DNA of 64,000 nt from Collimonas fungivorans (GTDB taxonomy: Bacteria > Pseudomonadota > Gammaproteobacteria > Burkholderiales > Burkholderiaceae_D): assembly GCF_001584145.1 (NCBI RefSeq), contig NZ_CP013232.1, positions 2,294,001 to 2,358,000 on the forward strand, in the 5' to 3' direction. The translations under genes were made by a program, and so were the position numbers. How positions within the stretch are numbered: position 1 is the first letter of the stretch; each line of letters opens with the position of its first letter. The notes under the pieces were generated by a model. It searched no databases. It saw only the letters and a list, made by a program, of their open reading frames with translations, and was not told the DNA's origin. Of this stretch, positions 35,813 to 46,167 are shown piece after piece.

Positions 35813-36718
35813 ATGCAGGATTTGAACGATCTCTACTACTACGTCCAAGTGGTCGACCATGGCGGCTTTGCGCCGGCGGGACGCGCCCTGGGCATGCCGA
35901 AGTCCAAGCTGAGCCGGCGCCTACAGCTGCTGGAGGAGCGTCTGGGCGTGCGGCTGGTCCAGCGCACCACGCGGCAGTTTTCGGTGACCGAAGTGGGGCA
36001 GTCCTATTACGAGCACTGCAAGGCGATGCTGGTCGAGGCGGACGCTGCGCAGGACGCCATCGAGCTGACCCGCGGCGAGCCGCGTGGCACCGTGCGGCTT
36101 ACTTGCCCGGTGGCTTTGCTGCATGCGCATGTGGACGTGATGCTGGCCGATTTCATGGCGGCCAATCCGCGCGTGACGGTCTTGCTGGAGGCGACCAACC
36201 GCCGGGTCGATGTGGTGGCGGAGGCGGTGGATATCGCGATCAGGGTGCGGCCGCCGCCGATCCCGGACAGCGACCTGGTGCTGCGCGTATTGGCAGACCG
36301 CAGCCAGTGCCTGGTCGCCAGCTCGCTATTGCTGAAAGGGCGGGCGTTGCCGACGTCGCCGGCGGATCTGAGCGACTGGCCGAGCCTGGGCCTGGGCACG
36401 GCGCAGCAAAACCATGTGTGGAACCTGTTCGGGCCGGACGGCGCCAAGGCGGCGATCCATCACACGCCGCGGTTTGTCACCGGCGACATGATGGCCTTGC
36501 TGCGGGCGGCGGTGGCCGGCGTCGGCATCGTGCAGCTGCCGACCATGATGATCCGCGAGCATGTAGCGCAGGGCACGCTGGTGCATGTCTTGAACGACTG
36601 GCGGCCACGGCATGAAATCATCCACGTGGTATTCCCATCGCGGCGCGGTTTGCTGCCTTTGGTGCGGACTTTGATCGATTACCTGGTGCAGCGTTTCCAG
36701 GCTCTGGAAGAGGACTGA
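35813..36718 (+). CDS. LysR family transcriptional regulator
   Basis: A 301-residue regulator with an N-terminal winged helix-turn-helix (DLYYYVQVVDHGGFAPAGRA then LSRRLQLLEERLGVRLVQRT) and a C-terminal periplasmic-binding-like effector domain (RGTVRLTCPVALL, VDIAIRVRPP). The ATG at 35813 follows AAGG with 6-nt spacing; an earlier in-frame start at 35768 lacks a ribosome site. It is divergent from the pirin gene, which it probably regulates. The inducer is unknown. Confidence 0.92.
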   Translation: MQDLNDLYYYVQVVDHGGFAPAGRALGMPKSKLSRRLQLLEERLGVRLVQRTTRQFSVTEVGQSYYEHCKAMLVEADAAQDAIELTRGEPRGTVRLTCPVALLHAHVDVMLADFMAANPRVTVLLEATNRRVDVVAEAVDIAIRVRPPPIPDSDLVLRVLADRSQCLVASSLLLKGRALPTSPADLSDWPSLGLGTAQQNHVWNLFGPDGAKAAIHHTPRFVTGDMMALLRAAVAGVGIVQLPTMMIREHVAQGTLVHVLNDWRPRHEIIHVVFPSRRGLLPLVRTLIDYLVQRFQALEED

Positions 36719-36761
36719 GCCGGCAATCTCTGCCGGCCCGGTAGTTCCTCGTACAGCTGCT

Positions 36762-38015
36762 TCAGTGGAAATGCGCCGAGCCGGCAGGCGTATCGTCAGG
36801 CATTTCCGGATGCACCAGGTCGCCTTCGCGGTCCGGGTAGAGCGGGGTGCCGCAATCGTCGCAAAATTCCATGGCAAACAATTCGGCGTGGCGCTGGATA
36901 TCGTCGATGCCGCATTCGCGCAGCAGGCTCAGGATCTGTTCCAGCGGGGTTTCCGGCTCGGCTGTGGCGGCTTCGCTGTCGCCGGCGCGGCTGACGATTT
37001 CTTCGTTGGCTTCTTCCGGGCCGTACAGCGGCCATACCACGCCGTAGATCACCTCGTTGGTCTGACCCAGCGAAAAGCCGATGCGGTATTCGTCGACGCG
37101 GCCGCTTTCCGGCTGTTCGCTGAAACGGCCGATGCTGGCGTGCAGGTCTTTCGAGGCGATGTCCAGCGTGTGCGACAGGTAGTAGCTGGCGGCGCGCAGG
37201 GAAGCCGGGCGGATCTGCAGGTCAGCCTCGCGGCAGGCGGCGAAATACGCTTCCGGCAGCAGCAGCTGGATGCCGCAGCCTGGCAGCAGGCGCGTCATGT
37301 TGGGCGTGACCTGGTTACGCCATTGCTCCAGCGCCTGCTCCTTGTCGGCGGCGATGTGGCCAGGCTGGCCGTGCGTCAGCTGCCAGCGGAACAGCGGCAT
37401 GCCGCTGGGCGCCACCAGGGCCGCCAGCAGGTAGCGGGTATCGGCCAGGAACGGCGCGGTCTGCGGCTGGTCGGCCGGGCTGCGCACCGGCGCCGCGGTC
37501 AGCGCCGCGTGCGACAGCTGCTGCAGCAGGGCGTAGGTTTCGCTGTGGCTGCGCGGCAGCTGGTCGATCGCATACAGCGACGGCACCATGGCGGTCATGA
37601 CTTCCGGCGCCAGGATGTGGGCGTGCAGATGGGCGCCGAGGGTCAGCATGACGTCGCTCGGGATCGGTCCCGAGCCGATCGAAAAACGGGTCCATGCCAG
37701 CAGCGGGATGCCTACCAGCAGACAGTCGTATTGCTGGCCCTGGTAGTCGATGGTGCTCGATTCGCTGCAGGCTTCGACTACGTCCATCAGGGCGTCGTAG
37801 GCGTCCGGCTCGACCGGGAACAGCTGCTCCAGTGCGCCGTCGATAGGCTCCTGGTGGCGTGCCTTGAAATGCTTGTTGAGCAAGGCTTCGATCTCGCGTT
37901 CCCATGCGCGCTCCTCAAGACGGCTGGAGGCTTGTATCAATGCCTGTGCCAGCTCGGCCAGGCGATGGCTGTCGGCGGATGATTTGCGGGAAGGTTTTTT
38001 TGACGGACGGCGCAT
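36762..38015 (-). CDS. DUF2863 family protein
   Basis: A 417-residue cytoplasmic protein of the DUF2863 family, typical of Burkholderiales. A basic N-terminus (MRRPSKKPSRKS) is followed by helical and mixed regions with IPLLAWTRFSIGSGPIPSDV and LGAHLHAHILAPEVMTAMVP. The acidic tail contains a single CxxC pair (FCDDCGTPLYP). The function is unknown. I chose the ATG at 38015; a GTG at 38042 would add nine residues, and neither has a clear ribosome site. It is transcribed alone, convergent with the LysR gene. Confidence 0.85.
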   Translation of the reverse strand: MRRPSKKPSRKSSADSHRLAELAQALIQASSRLEERAWEREIEALLNKHFKARHQEPIDGALEQLFPVEPDAYDALMDVVEACSESSTIDYQGQQYDCLLVGIPLLAWTRFSIGSGPIPSDVMLTLGAHLHAHILAPEVMTAMVPSLYAIDQLPRSHSETYALLQQLSHAALTAAPVRSPADQPQTAPFLADTRYLLAALVAPSGMPLFRWQLTHGQPGHIAADKEQALEQWRNQVTPNMTRLLPGCGIQLLLPEAYFAACREADLQIRPASLRAASYYLSHTLDIASKDLHASIGRFSEQPESGRVDEYRIGFSLGQTNEVIYGVVWPLYGPEEANEEIVSRAGDSEAATAEPETPLEQILSLLRECGIDDIQRHAELFAMEFCDDCGTPLYPDREGDLVHPEMPDDTPAGSAHFH

Positions 38016-38228
38016 AGTGGATAGAGTAAGGGCTGACAACACATAGTCAATGTCTTACTGCGCGACCGTAGCGGATGCTTGCATCCGAGGAGCGGCAACC
38101 GAGATGCTCACATATCCTTGTGGATATGCTCCGCTGTTCTGCGCTGCCTTCTGGCCTACGACCGCTTGCTGTGAGTTTTTATGGGACTCAGAGGCAGGAA
38201 GACTGCAAGCTTCTATTGTAGTGGATTT

Positions 38229-38494
38229 GGGGCCTGTTATCACTTAATTTGGGAGATGCGTTCAAGCCAAAACGTGCGGTGGCAAGGCGCGTGGCGTAGC
38301 AGGGGCAGGTCGCCCCTGCAAGCCATGCAACGCGGCCAGCACACGTTTTGGCTTGAACCCTCCGGGAACGGCTGCAGGCGTCGCATGCCGTCGTTACTCC
38401 TCCTTGCCGTAGCACCGCTACGTCGCGTCGTCGCGCCTAGGCCTGCAACGCCTGCCGCGCGTTCGCACTCCCAAATTAAGTGATAACAGGCCCC
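38229..38494. repeat. MITE-like element with 27-bp perfect terminal inverted repeats
   Basis: GGGGCCTGTTATCACTTAAT... at 38229-38255 is perfectly complementary to 38468-38494. Inside lies a second perfect 17-bp inverted repeat (38260-38276 with 38342-38358) and an 8-bp hairpin (38299-38306 with 38312-38319). The 266-bp element has no coding capacity. This is the structure of a non-autonomous miniature transposable element or a large structured intergenic repeat. No clear target-site duplication was identified by eye. Confidence 0.8.
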
Positions 38495-38546
38495 AACGGT
38501 ATGTGGAATAACTACCGTAGATAAGCTGGTGTCTGGCCTGGAAATG

Positions 38547-38571
38547 AAAAAACGCCGGGTTGGCCGGCGTT
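38547..38571 (-). terminator. Intrinsic terminator of acnA
   Basis: On the reverse strand the stem AACGCCGG/CCGGCGTT with a 5-nt loop is followed by a T run. It lies about 60 nt after the acnA stop codon. Confidence 0.85.
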
Positions 38572-38629
38572 CTTGGGTAGACCCGATTGCCCGTCCACCG
38601 CCCGTAAAAGGCAGCGGACCGGGCAATTG

Positions 38630-41341
<2,712 letters not shown>

Positions 41342-41379
41342 GATTTCTCCTGGGGTTTTCAGCTGGTTTTTCAATTTGA

Positions 41380-41865
41380 TTACAAGCTATGAGCTGGATC
41401 GGCAGGCGCCTCGGCCGGCAGCAATTCTTGCTCCGCCGATTTGCATTCGTTGGCCAGTTGCAGGCCTTTTTTCGAATCGAGCAAAATGCCCTTGGCCGGG
41501 ATGCCGATCCAGAGCAGGCCGTATTTGCGGTTTTCAAAACGGTTGGCGCCGGTGGTGGTCGGCACGCGGGTCAGGCGGTGCAGGGCTTTGCCCCAGCGCA
41601 GTGCGATGTGCTTGTCGTCTTCGGCGTTGGTGAAAATGGTCAGCTTGTTGCCGAGCTCGCACTTGTAATCGATGGAAACCGAAGTCTTGACGTCCGGCGT
41701 GCCTTCATCCTCGCCGTCGTCGACTTCTGCCGGCGCTGCTTTTGCAGCTGGCTTCTTGGCTGCTTTCTTGACGGTTTTCTTGGCGCTGGTCTGGGCTTGC
41801 ACCTGCGGTGCTGCAACTGCCAGGCCGGCGCACAGCAAAACTAAAATAGACAGACTCTTTCTCAT
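41380..41865 (-). CDS. MliC-like periplasmic lysozyme inhibitor
   Basis: A 161-residue exported protein. The signal peptide (residues 1 to about 25, ending QVQA-QT) is followed by a Lys/Ala-rich linker with an acidic stretch. The C-terminal domain then fits the MliC/PliC fold: [49 protein letters not shown] and a final Cys (NECKS) that would pair with the first. MliC proteins block c-type lysozyme, so protection from host or predator lysozyme is the likely role. It lacks a lipobox and is therefore probably soluble. The ATG at 41865 has the better spacing from GGAG than the one at 41871. It sits between acnA and the CitE-like gene, an unexpected place. Confidence 0.72.
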   Translation of the reverse strand: MRKSLSILVLLCAGLAVAAPQVQAQTSAKKTVKKAAKKPAAKAAPAEVDDGEDEGTPDVKTSVSIDYKCELGNKLTIFTNAEDDKHIALRWGKALHRLTRVPTTTGANRFENRKYGLLWIGIPAKGILLDSKKGLQLANECKSAEQELLPAEAPADPAHSL

Positions 41866-41925
41866 TTCCATTGCTCCATAATATATGTCGTGTGCATCCC
41901 GCTTTTCTTGTAAGGGCGGGCGCGG

Positions 41926-42897
41926 TTATAACAAAGTTGCTGCGCCTTCAGGTAGTGCGACACCGTTGTTTTTTGCACGCTGCAGGACACTCCAGTAGTA
42001 ACGGTAACTGGCGCGGTCATGCAGCGTGCCCTCGTGTTGTATCGGTCCCCAGTCCGCCTGCCGGGCTGCAAGCAGGATCTGTGCCGCAGCGGCTATCTCG
42101 GACTGCGGCGGGGTGAATGCGTTCAAGATCGGCCTGATCTGCTGCGGATGGATGCTCCACATGCGGGTATAGCCGAATTCGCCGGCGGCGCGGCCGGCAT
42201 CGGCAGCGGCGCTGGCGCTGTCCTTGATGTCGGTGGTGACGTTATGCGACGGCACTTTGCCGTGTGCATGGCAGGCCGCGGCGATTTCCAGCTTGGCGCG
42301 GGTGACCAGCGGATGGCTGAACTGCGCCGGCGAACGCATCGCTGCGCTGGGAATGGCGCCGAAGTGCGCCGAAACAAAATCCATGATGCCGAACGACAGC
42401 GACTGCACCTGGGGCAGGGCGGCGATGGCGAAGACGTCGGCCAGCGCACCATGCGTTTCTATCAATACATGGACCGGCAGCGCCTGCCGTCCGGCCTGGC
42501 TGCTGTGGTGTTCTATCAGTGCGATGGCGGCGCTGACTTCGGCCAGGCTCTCGGCCTTGGGCAGCATCAGGTAAGCCAGCCGCCGCGCCGCGCCTTTGCA
42601 GATGATTTCTACGTCTTGTTCGAAAAAGGCGCTGCCGCTATCGTGCACGCGCGCGCCTATGCGCTCAAAGCGGTTGTCGGCGCCGCCGATGACGGCTGCC
42701 ACCAGTTGTGCATGCGCTGCTTCGTTGCCGGCGCTGGCGCCGTCTTCGCAGTCGAGCGTGATGTCGAATACCGGACCCAGCTCCTGCTGCAGCGCGACCG
42801 ACTTACGCATGAGCTTTTCAGCGCCGGCGTAATGATCGCAGACCGGTAGCGAGACCGGCTGCTGCTTGCCTAGGAATAAGACCTGGGTAGGATGCAT
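41926..42897 (-). CDS. HpcH/HpaI aldolase family CoA ester lyase (CitE-like)
   Basis: A 323-residue TIM-barrel protein of the CitE/HpcH family. Visible features are FDITLDCEDGASAGNE (Mg2+/substrate acidic residues), a conserved Arg-containing RIGARVH segment, YLMLPKAESLAEVS, VHVLIETHGAL (metal-binding Glu) and LSFGIMDFVSAHFG. Family members cleave malyl-, citramalyl- or citryl-CoA or make the reverse reactions; the substrate is not determined here. It lies between mdh and acnA in the TCA-cycle gene group, which suggests a malyl/citramalyl-CoA-type activity. The ATG at 42897 is preceded by no strong ribosome site. Confidence 0.85.
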   Translation of the reverse strand: MHPTQVLFLGKQQPVSLPVCDHYAGAEKLMRKSVALQQELGPVFDITLDCEDGASAGNEAAHAQLVAAVIGGADNRFERIGARVHDSGSAFFEQDVEIICKGAARRLAYLMLPKAESLAEVSAAIALIEHHSSQAGRQALPVHVLIETHGALADVFAIAALPQVQSLSFGIMDFVSAHFGAIPSAAMRSPAQFSHPLVTRAKLEIAAACHAHGKVPSHNVTTDIKDSASAAADAGRAAGEFGYTRMWSIHPQQIRPILNAFTPPQSEIAAAAQILLAARQADWGPIQHEGTLHDRASYRYYWSVLQRAKNNGVALPEGAATLL

Positions 42898-43004
42898 TGC
42901 GACTTTTTTGTTGGGTGTGGCGGTAAAAAAATTCTGTATTCAAGCGCTGCATGGCAATGGCTGTGTTGCCATGCAGGTGCTGCGGGTGTACGTGCCTGAG
43001 GGGA

Positions 43005-43994
43005 TTAGCCGACCAGGTGTTTCACGCCGTCACGCTCTTCTTGCAGTTCTTTCAGCGTGATGTTGATGCGCTCTTGCGAGAAGGCGTCGATTTCCAGGCC
43101 CTGGACGATTTTGTATTCGCCGTTTTCAGTGGTGACAGGGAAACCGAACATGGTGCCTTCAGGAATGCCGTAAGAACCGTCCGATGGCACGCCCATGGTG
43201 GTCCACTTGCCGTTGGTGCCGAGCACCCAGTCGCGCACGTGGTCGATGGCAGCGTTGGCGGCCGAAGCAGCCGACGACAGGCCGCGCGCTTCGATGATCG
43301 CCGCGCCGCGCTTGCCGACGGTCGGCAGGAACACGTCCTTGTTCCAGACCTGGTCGTTGATCAGGTCCTTGACCGATGCGCCGTCGGCTGTCGCGTAGCG
43401 ATAGTCGGCGTACATGGTAGGCGAGTGGTTGCCCCAGACGAACAGTTTTTCGATGCTGGCGACCGGCTTGCCGATCTTGGCCGCGACTTGCGACAGGGCG
43501 CGGTTGTGGTCCAGGCGCAGCATCGCGGTGAAGTTCTTGGCCGGCAGGTTAGGCGCCGATTTCATGGCGATGTAAGCATTGGTGTTGGCTGGATTGCCGA
43601 CCACCAGCACCTTGACATTGCGCGAAGCGACGGCATCCAGCGCCTTGCCTTGCACCGTGAAGATCTGGGCATTGGCTTCCAGCAGGTCCTTGCGCTCCAT
43701 GCCTGGGCCGCGCGGACGGGCGCCGACCAGCAGGGCGACGTCGACATCCTTGAATGCGGTCAGCGGATCGCTGTGGGCAGTGATGCCGGCCAGCAGCGGG
43801 AAGGCGCAATCGTCGACTTCCATGATCACGCCCTTAAGCGCTTTTTGTGCTTTTTCGTCAGGGATTTCCAGCAGTTGCAAAATGACCGGTTGATCTTTGC
43901 CGAGCAGGTCGCCGTTGGCGATGCGGAACAGGAGGGAATAACCGATTTGACCAGCGGCGCCGGTAACGGCAACGCGCAGAGGGGACTTAGCCAT
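43005..43994 (-). CDS. mdh: Malate dehydrogenase
   Basis: It oxidises malate to oxaloacetate with NAD in the TCA cycle. The 329-residue protein shows the Rossmann motif [19 protein letters not shown], substrate arginines in [33 protein letters not shown], and the catalytic His in [12 protein letters not shown]. The ATG at 43994 follows GGAGATTCAAC; the open frame upstream to 44048 overlaps a REP-like repeat and is rejected. It is divergent from gntR, and the likely operator palindrome lies between them. Confidence 0.96.
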   Translation of the reverse strand: MAKSPLRVAVTGAAGQIGYSLLFRIANGDLLGKDQPVILQLLEIPDEKAQKALKGVIMEVDDCAFPLLAGITAHSDPLTAFKDVDVALLVGARPRGPGMERKDLLEANAQIFTVQGKALDAVASRNVKVLVVGNPANTNAYIAMKSAPNLPAKNFTAMLRLDHNRALSQVAAKIGKPVASIEKLFVWGNHSPTMYADYRYATADGASVKDLINDQVWNKDVFLPTVGKRGAAIIEARGLSSAASAANAAIDHVRDWVLGTNGKWTTMGVPSDGSYGIPEGTMFGFPVTTENGEYKIVQGLEIDAFSQERINITLKELQEERDGVKHLVG

Positions 43995-44027
43995 GTTGAA
44001 TCTCCAGAGAGAGTTAAAAATATTTGC

Positions 44028-44075
44028 GGGACAGAGTTTAAGAGCCACCGCAGCGTGGCGAATTACTCTGTCCCC
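44028..44075. repeat. REP-like 48-bp element, copy 1
   Basis: It begins GGGACAGAGTTTAAGAGCCA and ends in TTACTCTGTCCCC, forming an imperfect hairpin. Its reverse complement occurs at 53747-53794 with a single mismatch. Confidence 0.85.
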
Positions 44076-44319
44076 AACCGTTTAAACAGAACGGTTAAAT
44101 AACAAAAATCCTTGTAAATGGAAGCTGTGACTTAGCTACGCAACCTCCAATGATACCGGCGAAAGCCGCGTGCGTCAGTTTGTTTCGCTTTGAGCAGGGA
44201 GCCGGAATTCACGGCTTGCATCTCTTGCATGAAACACGATCTGAGCGCGGCGCCAGTCGTCAATTAGTGCTTATGCCCGCGAGTTTAGGCTTGGCAACAT
44301 GGTATGTCAATCAATATCT

Positions 44320-44339
44320 TATGTCTTATATAAGACATA
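44320..44339. promoter_or_regulatory. 20-bp perfect palindrome, likely GntR operator
   Basis: TATGTCTTATATAAGACATA is a perfect palindrome 39 bp upstream of the gntR start codon. The size and symmetry suit a dimeric GntR-type repressor. Autoregulation, and perhaps control of mdh and sdh, is inferred. Confidence 0.6.
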
Positions 44340-44377
44340 TCATTGCGCATTTTTTGCTGGACGACAATGGGTGTTTT

Positions 44378-45190
44378 ATGGTGAAATCTGAGCTTATGAG
44401 TTCCATCCCGTCCAATGTGAGCAGTGACCCCGCCAGCCAGAGCGCTGCTGTTCCTGCATCTCCCTCGGCATCGTCGCCGACCTTCAGTCCCCTCTACCAG
44501 CAAATCAAGGCGCTGATCATGCAGCGCCTGCAATCCGGCGAATGGAAGCCGGGCGAACTGATCCCTAGCGAAGTCGAGCTCGGCAACCGTTTCAAGGTGA
44601 GCCAGGGCACGGTGCGCAAGGCGATCGATGAGCTGGCCGCGGAAAACCTGCTGGTGCGGCGCCAGGGCAAGGGCACGTTTGTCGCCACCCATCACGAAGC
44701 GCGTTCGCAGTTCCGTTTCCTGCGCCTGATGCCGGACAGCGACCAGCCGCAAGTTACCGATAAAAAAGTGATCGAGCTCAAGCGCCTGCGCGCGCCGGCG
44801 GAAATCGCGCGCCTGCTGGGCATGAAATCGGGTGACTCGGTGGTATATGTCAAGCGCGTCATGGCGTTCGACGGCGTGCCGACGATACTCGAAGAGCTGT
44901 GGCTGCCCGGCGCGCTGTTCAAGGCACTGACGCTGGAGCGGCTGGTGGAATACAAGGGGCCGATGTACGGCCTGTTTGAAACCGAATTCGGCACGCGCAT
45001 GATCCGTGCCACCGAACAGATCCGCGCCGCCAGCGCCGATGCCGATGCGGCGCAGTTGCTGGCGGTGGAGAAATCGTCGCCTTTGTTGTGCGTGGAGCGC
45101 GTCTCTTTCACCTACGGCGACAAGCCGGTGGAAGTGCGGCGCGGCTTGTATGTGACCAATCGTCATCACTACCAGAACGAGCTGAACTGA
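44378..45190 (+). CDS. GntR/HutC family transcriptional regulator
   Basis: A 270-residue regulator. After a variable Ser/Ala/Pro-rich N-terminus comes a winged helix-turn-helix (PLYQQIKALIMQRLQSGEWK, GTVRKAIDELAAENLLVRRQ, GKGTFVATH). A UTRA effector-binding domain follows (about 105-265, RAPAEIARLLGMKSGDSVVY, EELWLPGALF, ADADAAQLLAVEKSSPLLC). The start is uncertain; I chose the ATG at 44378, and 44396 is the alternative. It lies directly upstream of sdhCDABE and divergent from mdh, with a 20-bp palindrome in front. It is therefore likely a TCA-cycle regulator that senses an organic acid, although the ligand is unknown. Confidence 0.88.
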   Translation: MVKSELMSSIPSNVSSDPASQSAAVPASPSASSPTFSPLYQQIKALIMQRLQSGEWKPGELIPSEVELGNRFKVSQGTVRKAIDELAAENLLVRRQGKGTFVATHHEARSQFRFLRLMPDSDQPQVTDKKVIELKRLRAPAEIARLLGMKSGDSVVYVKRVMAFDGVPTILEELWLPGALFKALTLERLVEYKGPMYGLFETEFGTRMIRATEQIRAASADADAAQLLAVEKSSPLLCVERVSFTYGDKPVEVRRGLYVTNRHHYQNELN

Positions 45191-45389
45191 GCTGAGTAGA
45201 TTGACGCGCCGGCTCCCTGTCGATACCGACGACTGGTGGCAAAATGGCAAAGCACCAGGGTGAGCGCTGGTGATCGCCGGTGATTATTTGCAATATTGAA
45301 TAATAACTATTGGTGTGCTGCACAAAAATCGGCGAAAATTGCGGGATTGCGCTTTAGTCGCAAATTTTTAAACTGAGGAGAACCCTGTT

Positions 45390-45800
45390 ATGTCTGAAGC
45401 CGCGAAACCCAATCGGCCACAGTTTCGTAATATAAACATTACTCAAATTGTCGGTTACCGCTTGCCGCTGGCAGGCATTATTTCGATTTTGCATCGCATT
45501 AGTGGCTTGTTGATGTTTTTGCTCTTGCCTTTTATCTTGTTCTTGCTGGATAAAAGCCTGGTATCTGAAAGTTCTTTCGAATACTTCAAAGGCTTTACGT
45601 CGAACTGGTTCGTAAAGCTTGTCATCCTGGCCCTGTCCTGGGCTTACCTGCACCACTTCTGCGCCGGCATCCGCCACCTCGTCATGGATAACCACATCGG
45701 CCTGACCAAGGATAGCGCGCGCAAATCGGCTGCCGGTGTCCTGATCATCAGCGTGCCGCTGGCGCTGATCGTTGCATTGAAACTGTTCGGAGCATTCTGA
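45390..45800 (+). CDS. sdhC: Succinate dehydrogenase cytochrome b556 subunit
   Basis: A membrane anchor subunit of complex II, 136 residues with three transmembrane helices. HRISGLLMFLLLPFILFL contains the conserved His-Arg-x-Ser-Gly quinone-site motif, and HHFCAGIRHLVMD contains the axial haem His. It passes electrons from SdhB to ubiquinone. The ATG follows GAGGAGAACCC. Its stop codon overlaps the sdhD start by one base (TGATG), so translation is coupled. Confidence 0.95.
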   Translation: MSEAAKPNRPQFRNINITQIVGYRLPLAGIISILHRISGLLMFLLLPFILFLLDKSLVSESSFEYFKGFTSNWFVKLVILALSWAYLHHFCAGIRHLVMDNHIGLTKDSARKSAAGVLIISVPLALIVALKLFGAF

Positions 45801-46165
45801 TGGCTGACAACAATATTGGCGGCAAACGCTTGGTAGTAGGGGCGCATTACGGTTTGCGCGACTGGCTGGCGCAGCGGGTTACAGCAGTGGTCATGGCTGT
45901 TTACACCATCATTCTCCTGGTTTCTTTCCTCACCGCCAGCAATTTCAGCTATGACGGCTGGGCGGGCCTGTTTTCGCATCAGTGGTTCAAGCTCGCGACG
46001 TTCGTGACGCTGATGGCGCTGTTTTTCCACGCCTGGATAGGCGTGCGTGATATCTGGATGGATTATGTCAAGCCGGTTGCAGTGCGCCTGGTCTTGCAAG
46101 TTGCCACAATCCTGTGGTTGGTCGGTTGTGCCGGATGGGCGGCGCAGATTTTGTGGAGAGTGTAA
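45800..46165 (+). CDS. sdhD: Succinate dehydrogenase membrane anchor subunit
   Basis: A 121-residue protein with three hydrophobic helices. GLRDWLAQRVTAVVMAVYTI and FFHAWIGVRDIWMDYV (conserved His and Asp near the quinone site) match SdhD. Together with SdhC it anchors SdhAB and binds haem b. It starts within the sdhC stop codon and ends 2 bp before the sdhA start. Confidence 0.94.
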   Translation: MADNNIGGKRLVVGAHYGLRDWLAQRVTAVVMAVYTIILLVSFLTASNFSYDGWAGLFSHQWFKLATFVTLMALFFHAWIGVRDIWMDYVKPVAVRLVLQVATILWLVGCAGWAAQILWRV

Positions 46166-46167
46166 TC

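Larger units (their letters stand above)
38016..38629. other. Long intergenic region between DUF2863 and acnA
   Basis: No gene is supported. It contains the nested palindromic element at 38229-38494 and the acnA terminator at 38547-38571. The remaining 200 bases next to DUF2863 presumably hold its promoter. Confidence 0.6.
43995..44377. other. Intergenic control region between mdh and gntR
   Basis: It contains a 48-bp REP-like repeat (44028-44075) and a 20-bp palindrome (44320-44339). No gene is supported; reading frames through here lack ribosome sites and family similarity. It probably holds divergent promoters for mdh and gntR. Confidence 0.6.

Noticed and set aside
36719..36737. GCCGGCAATCTCTGCCGGC hairpin as a terminator
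   Set aside because: There is no T-run on either strand. It may help end the convergent LysR and DUF2863 transcripts, but a terminator call is not supported.
44150..44377. N-terminal extension of the GntR regulator
   Set aside because: It would run through the palindromic operator and add residues without family similarity.
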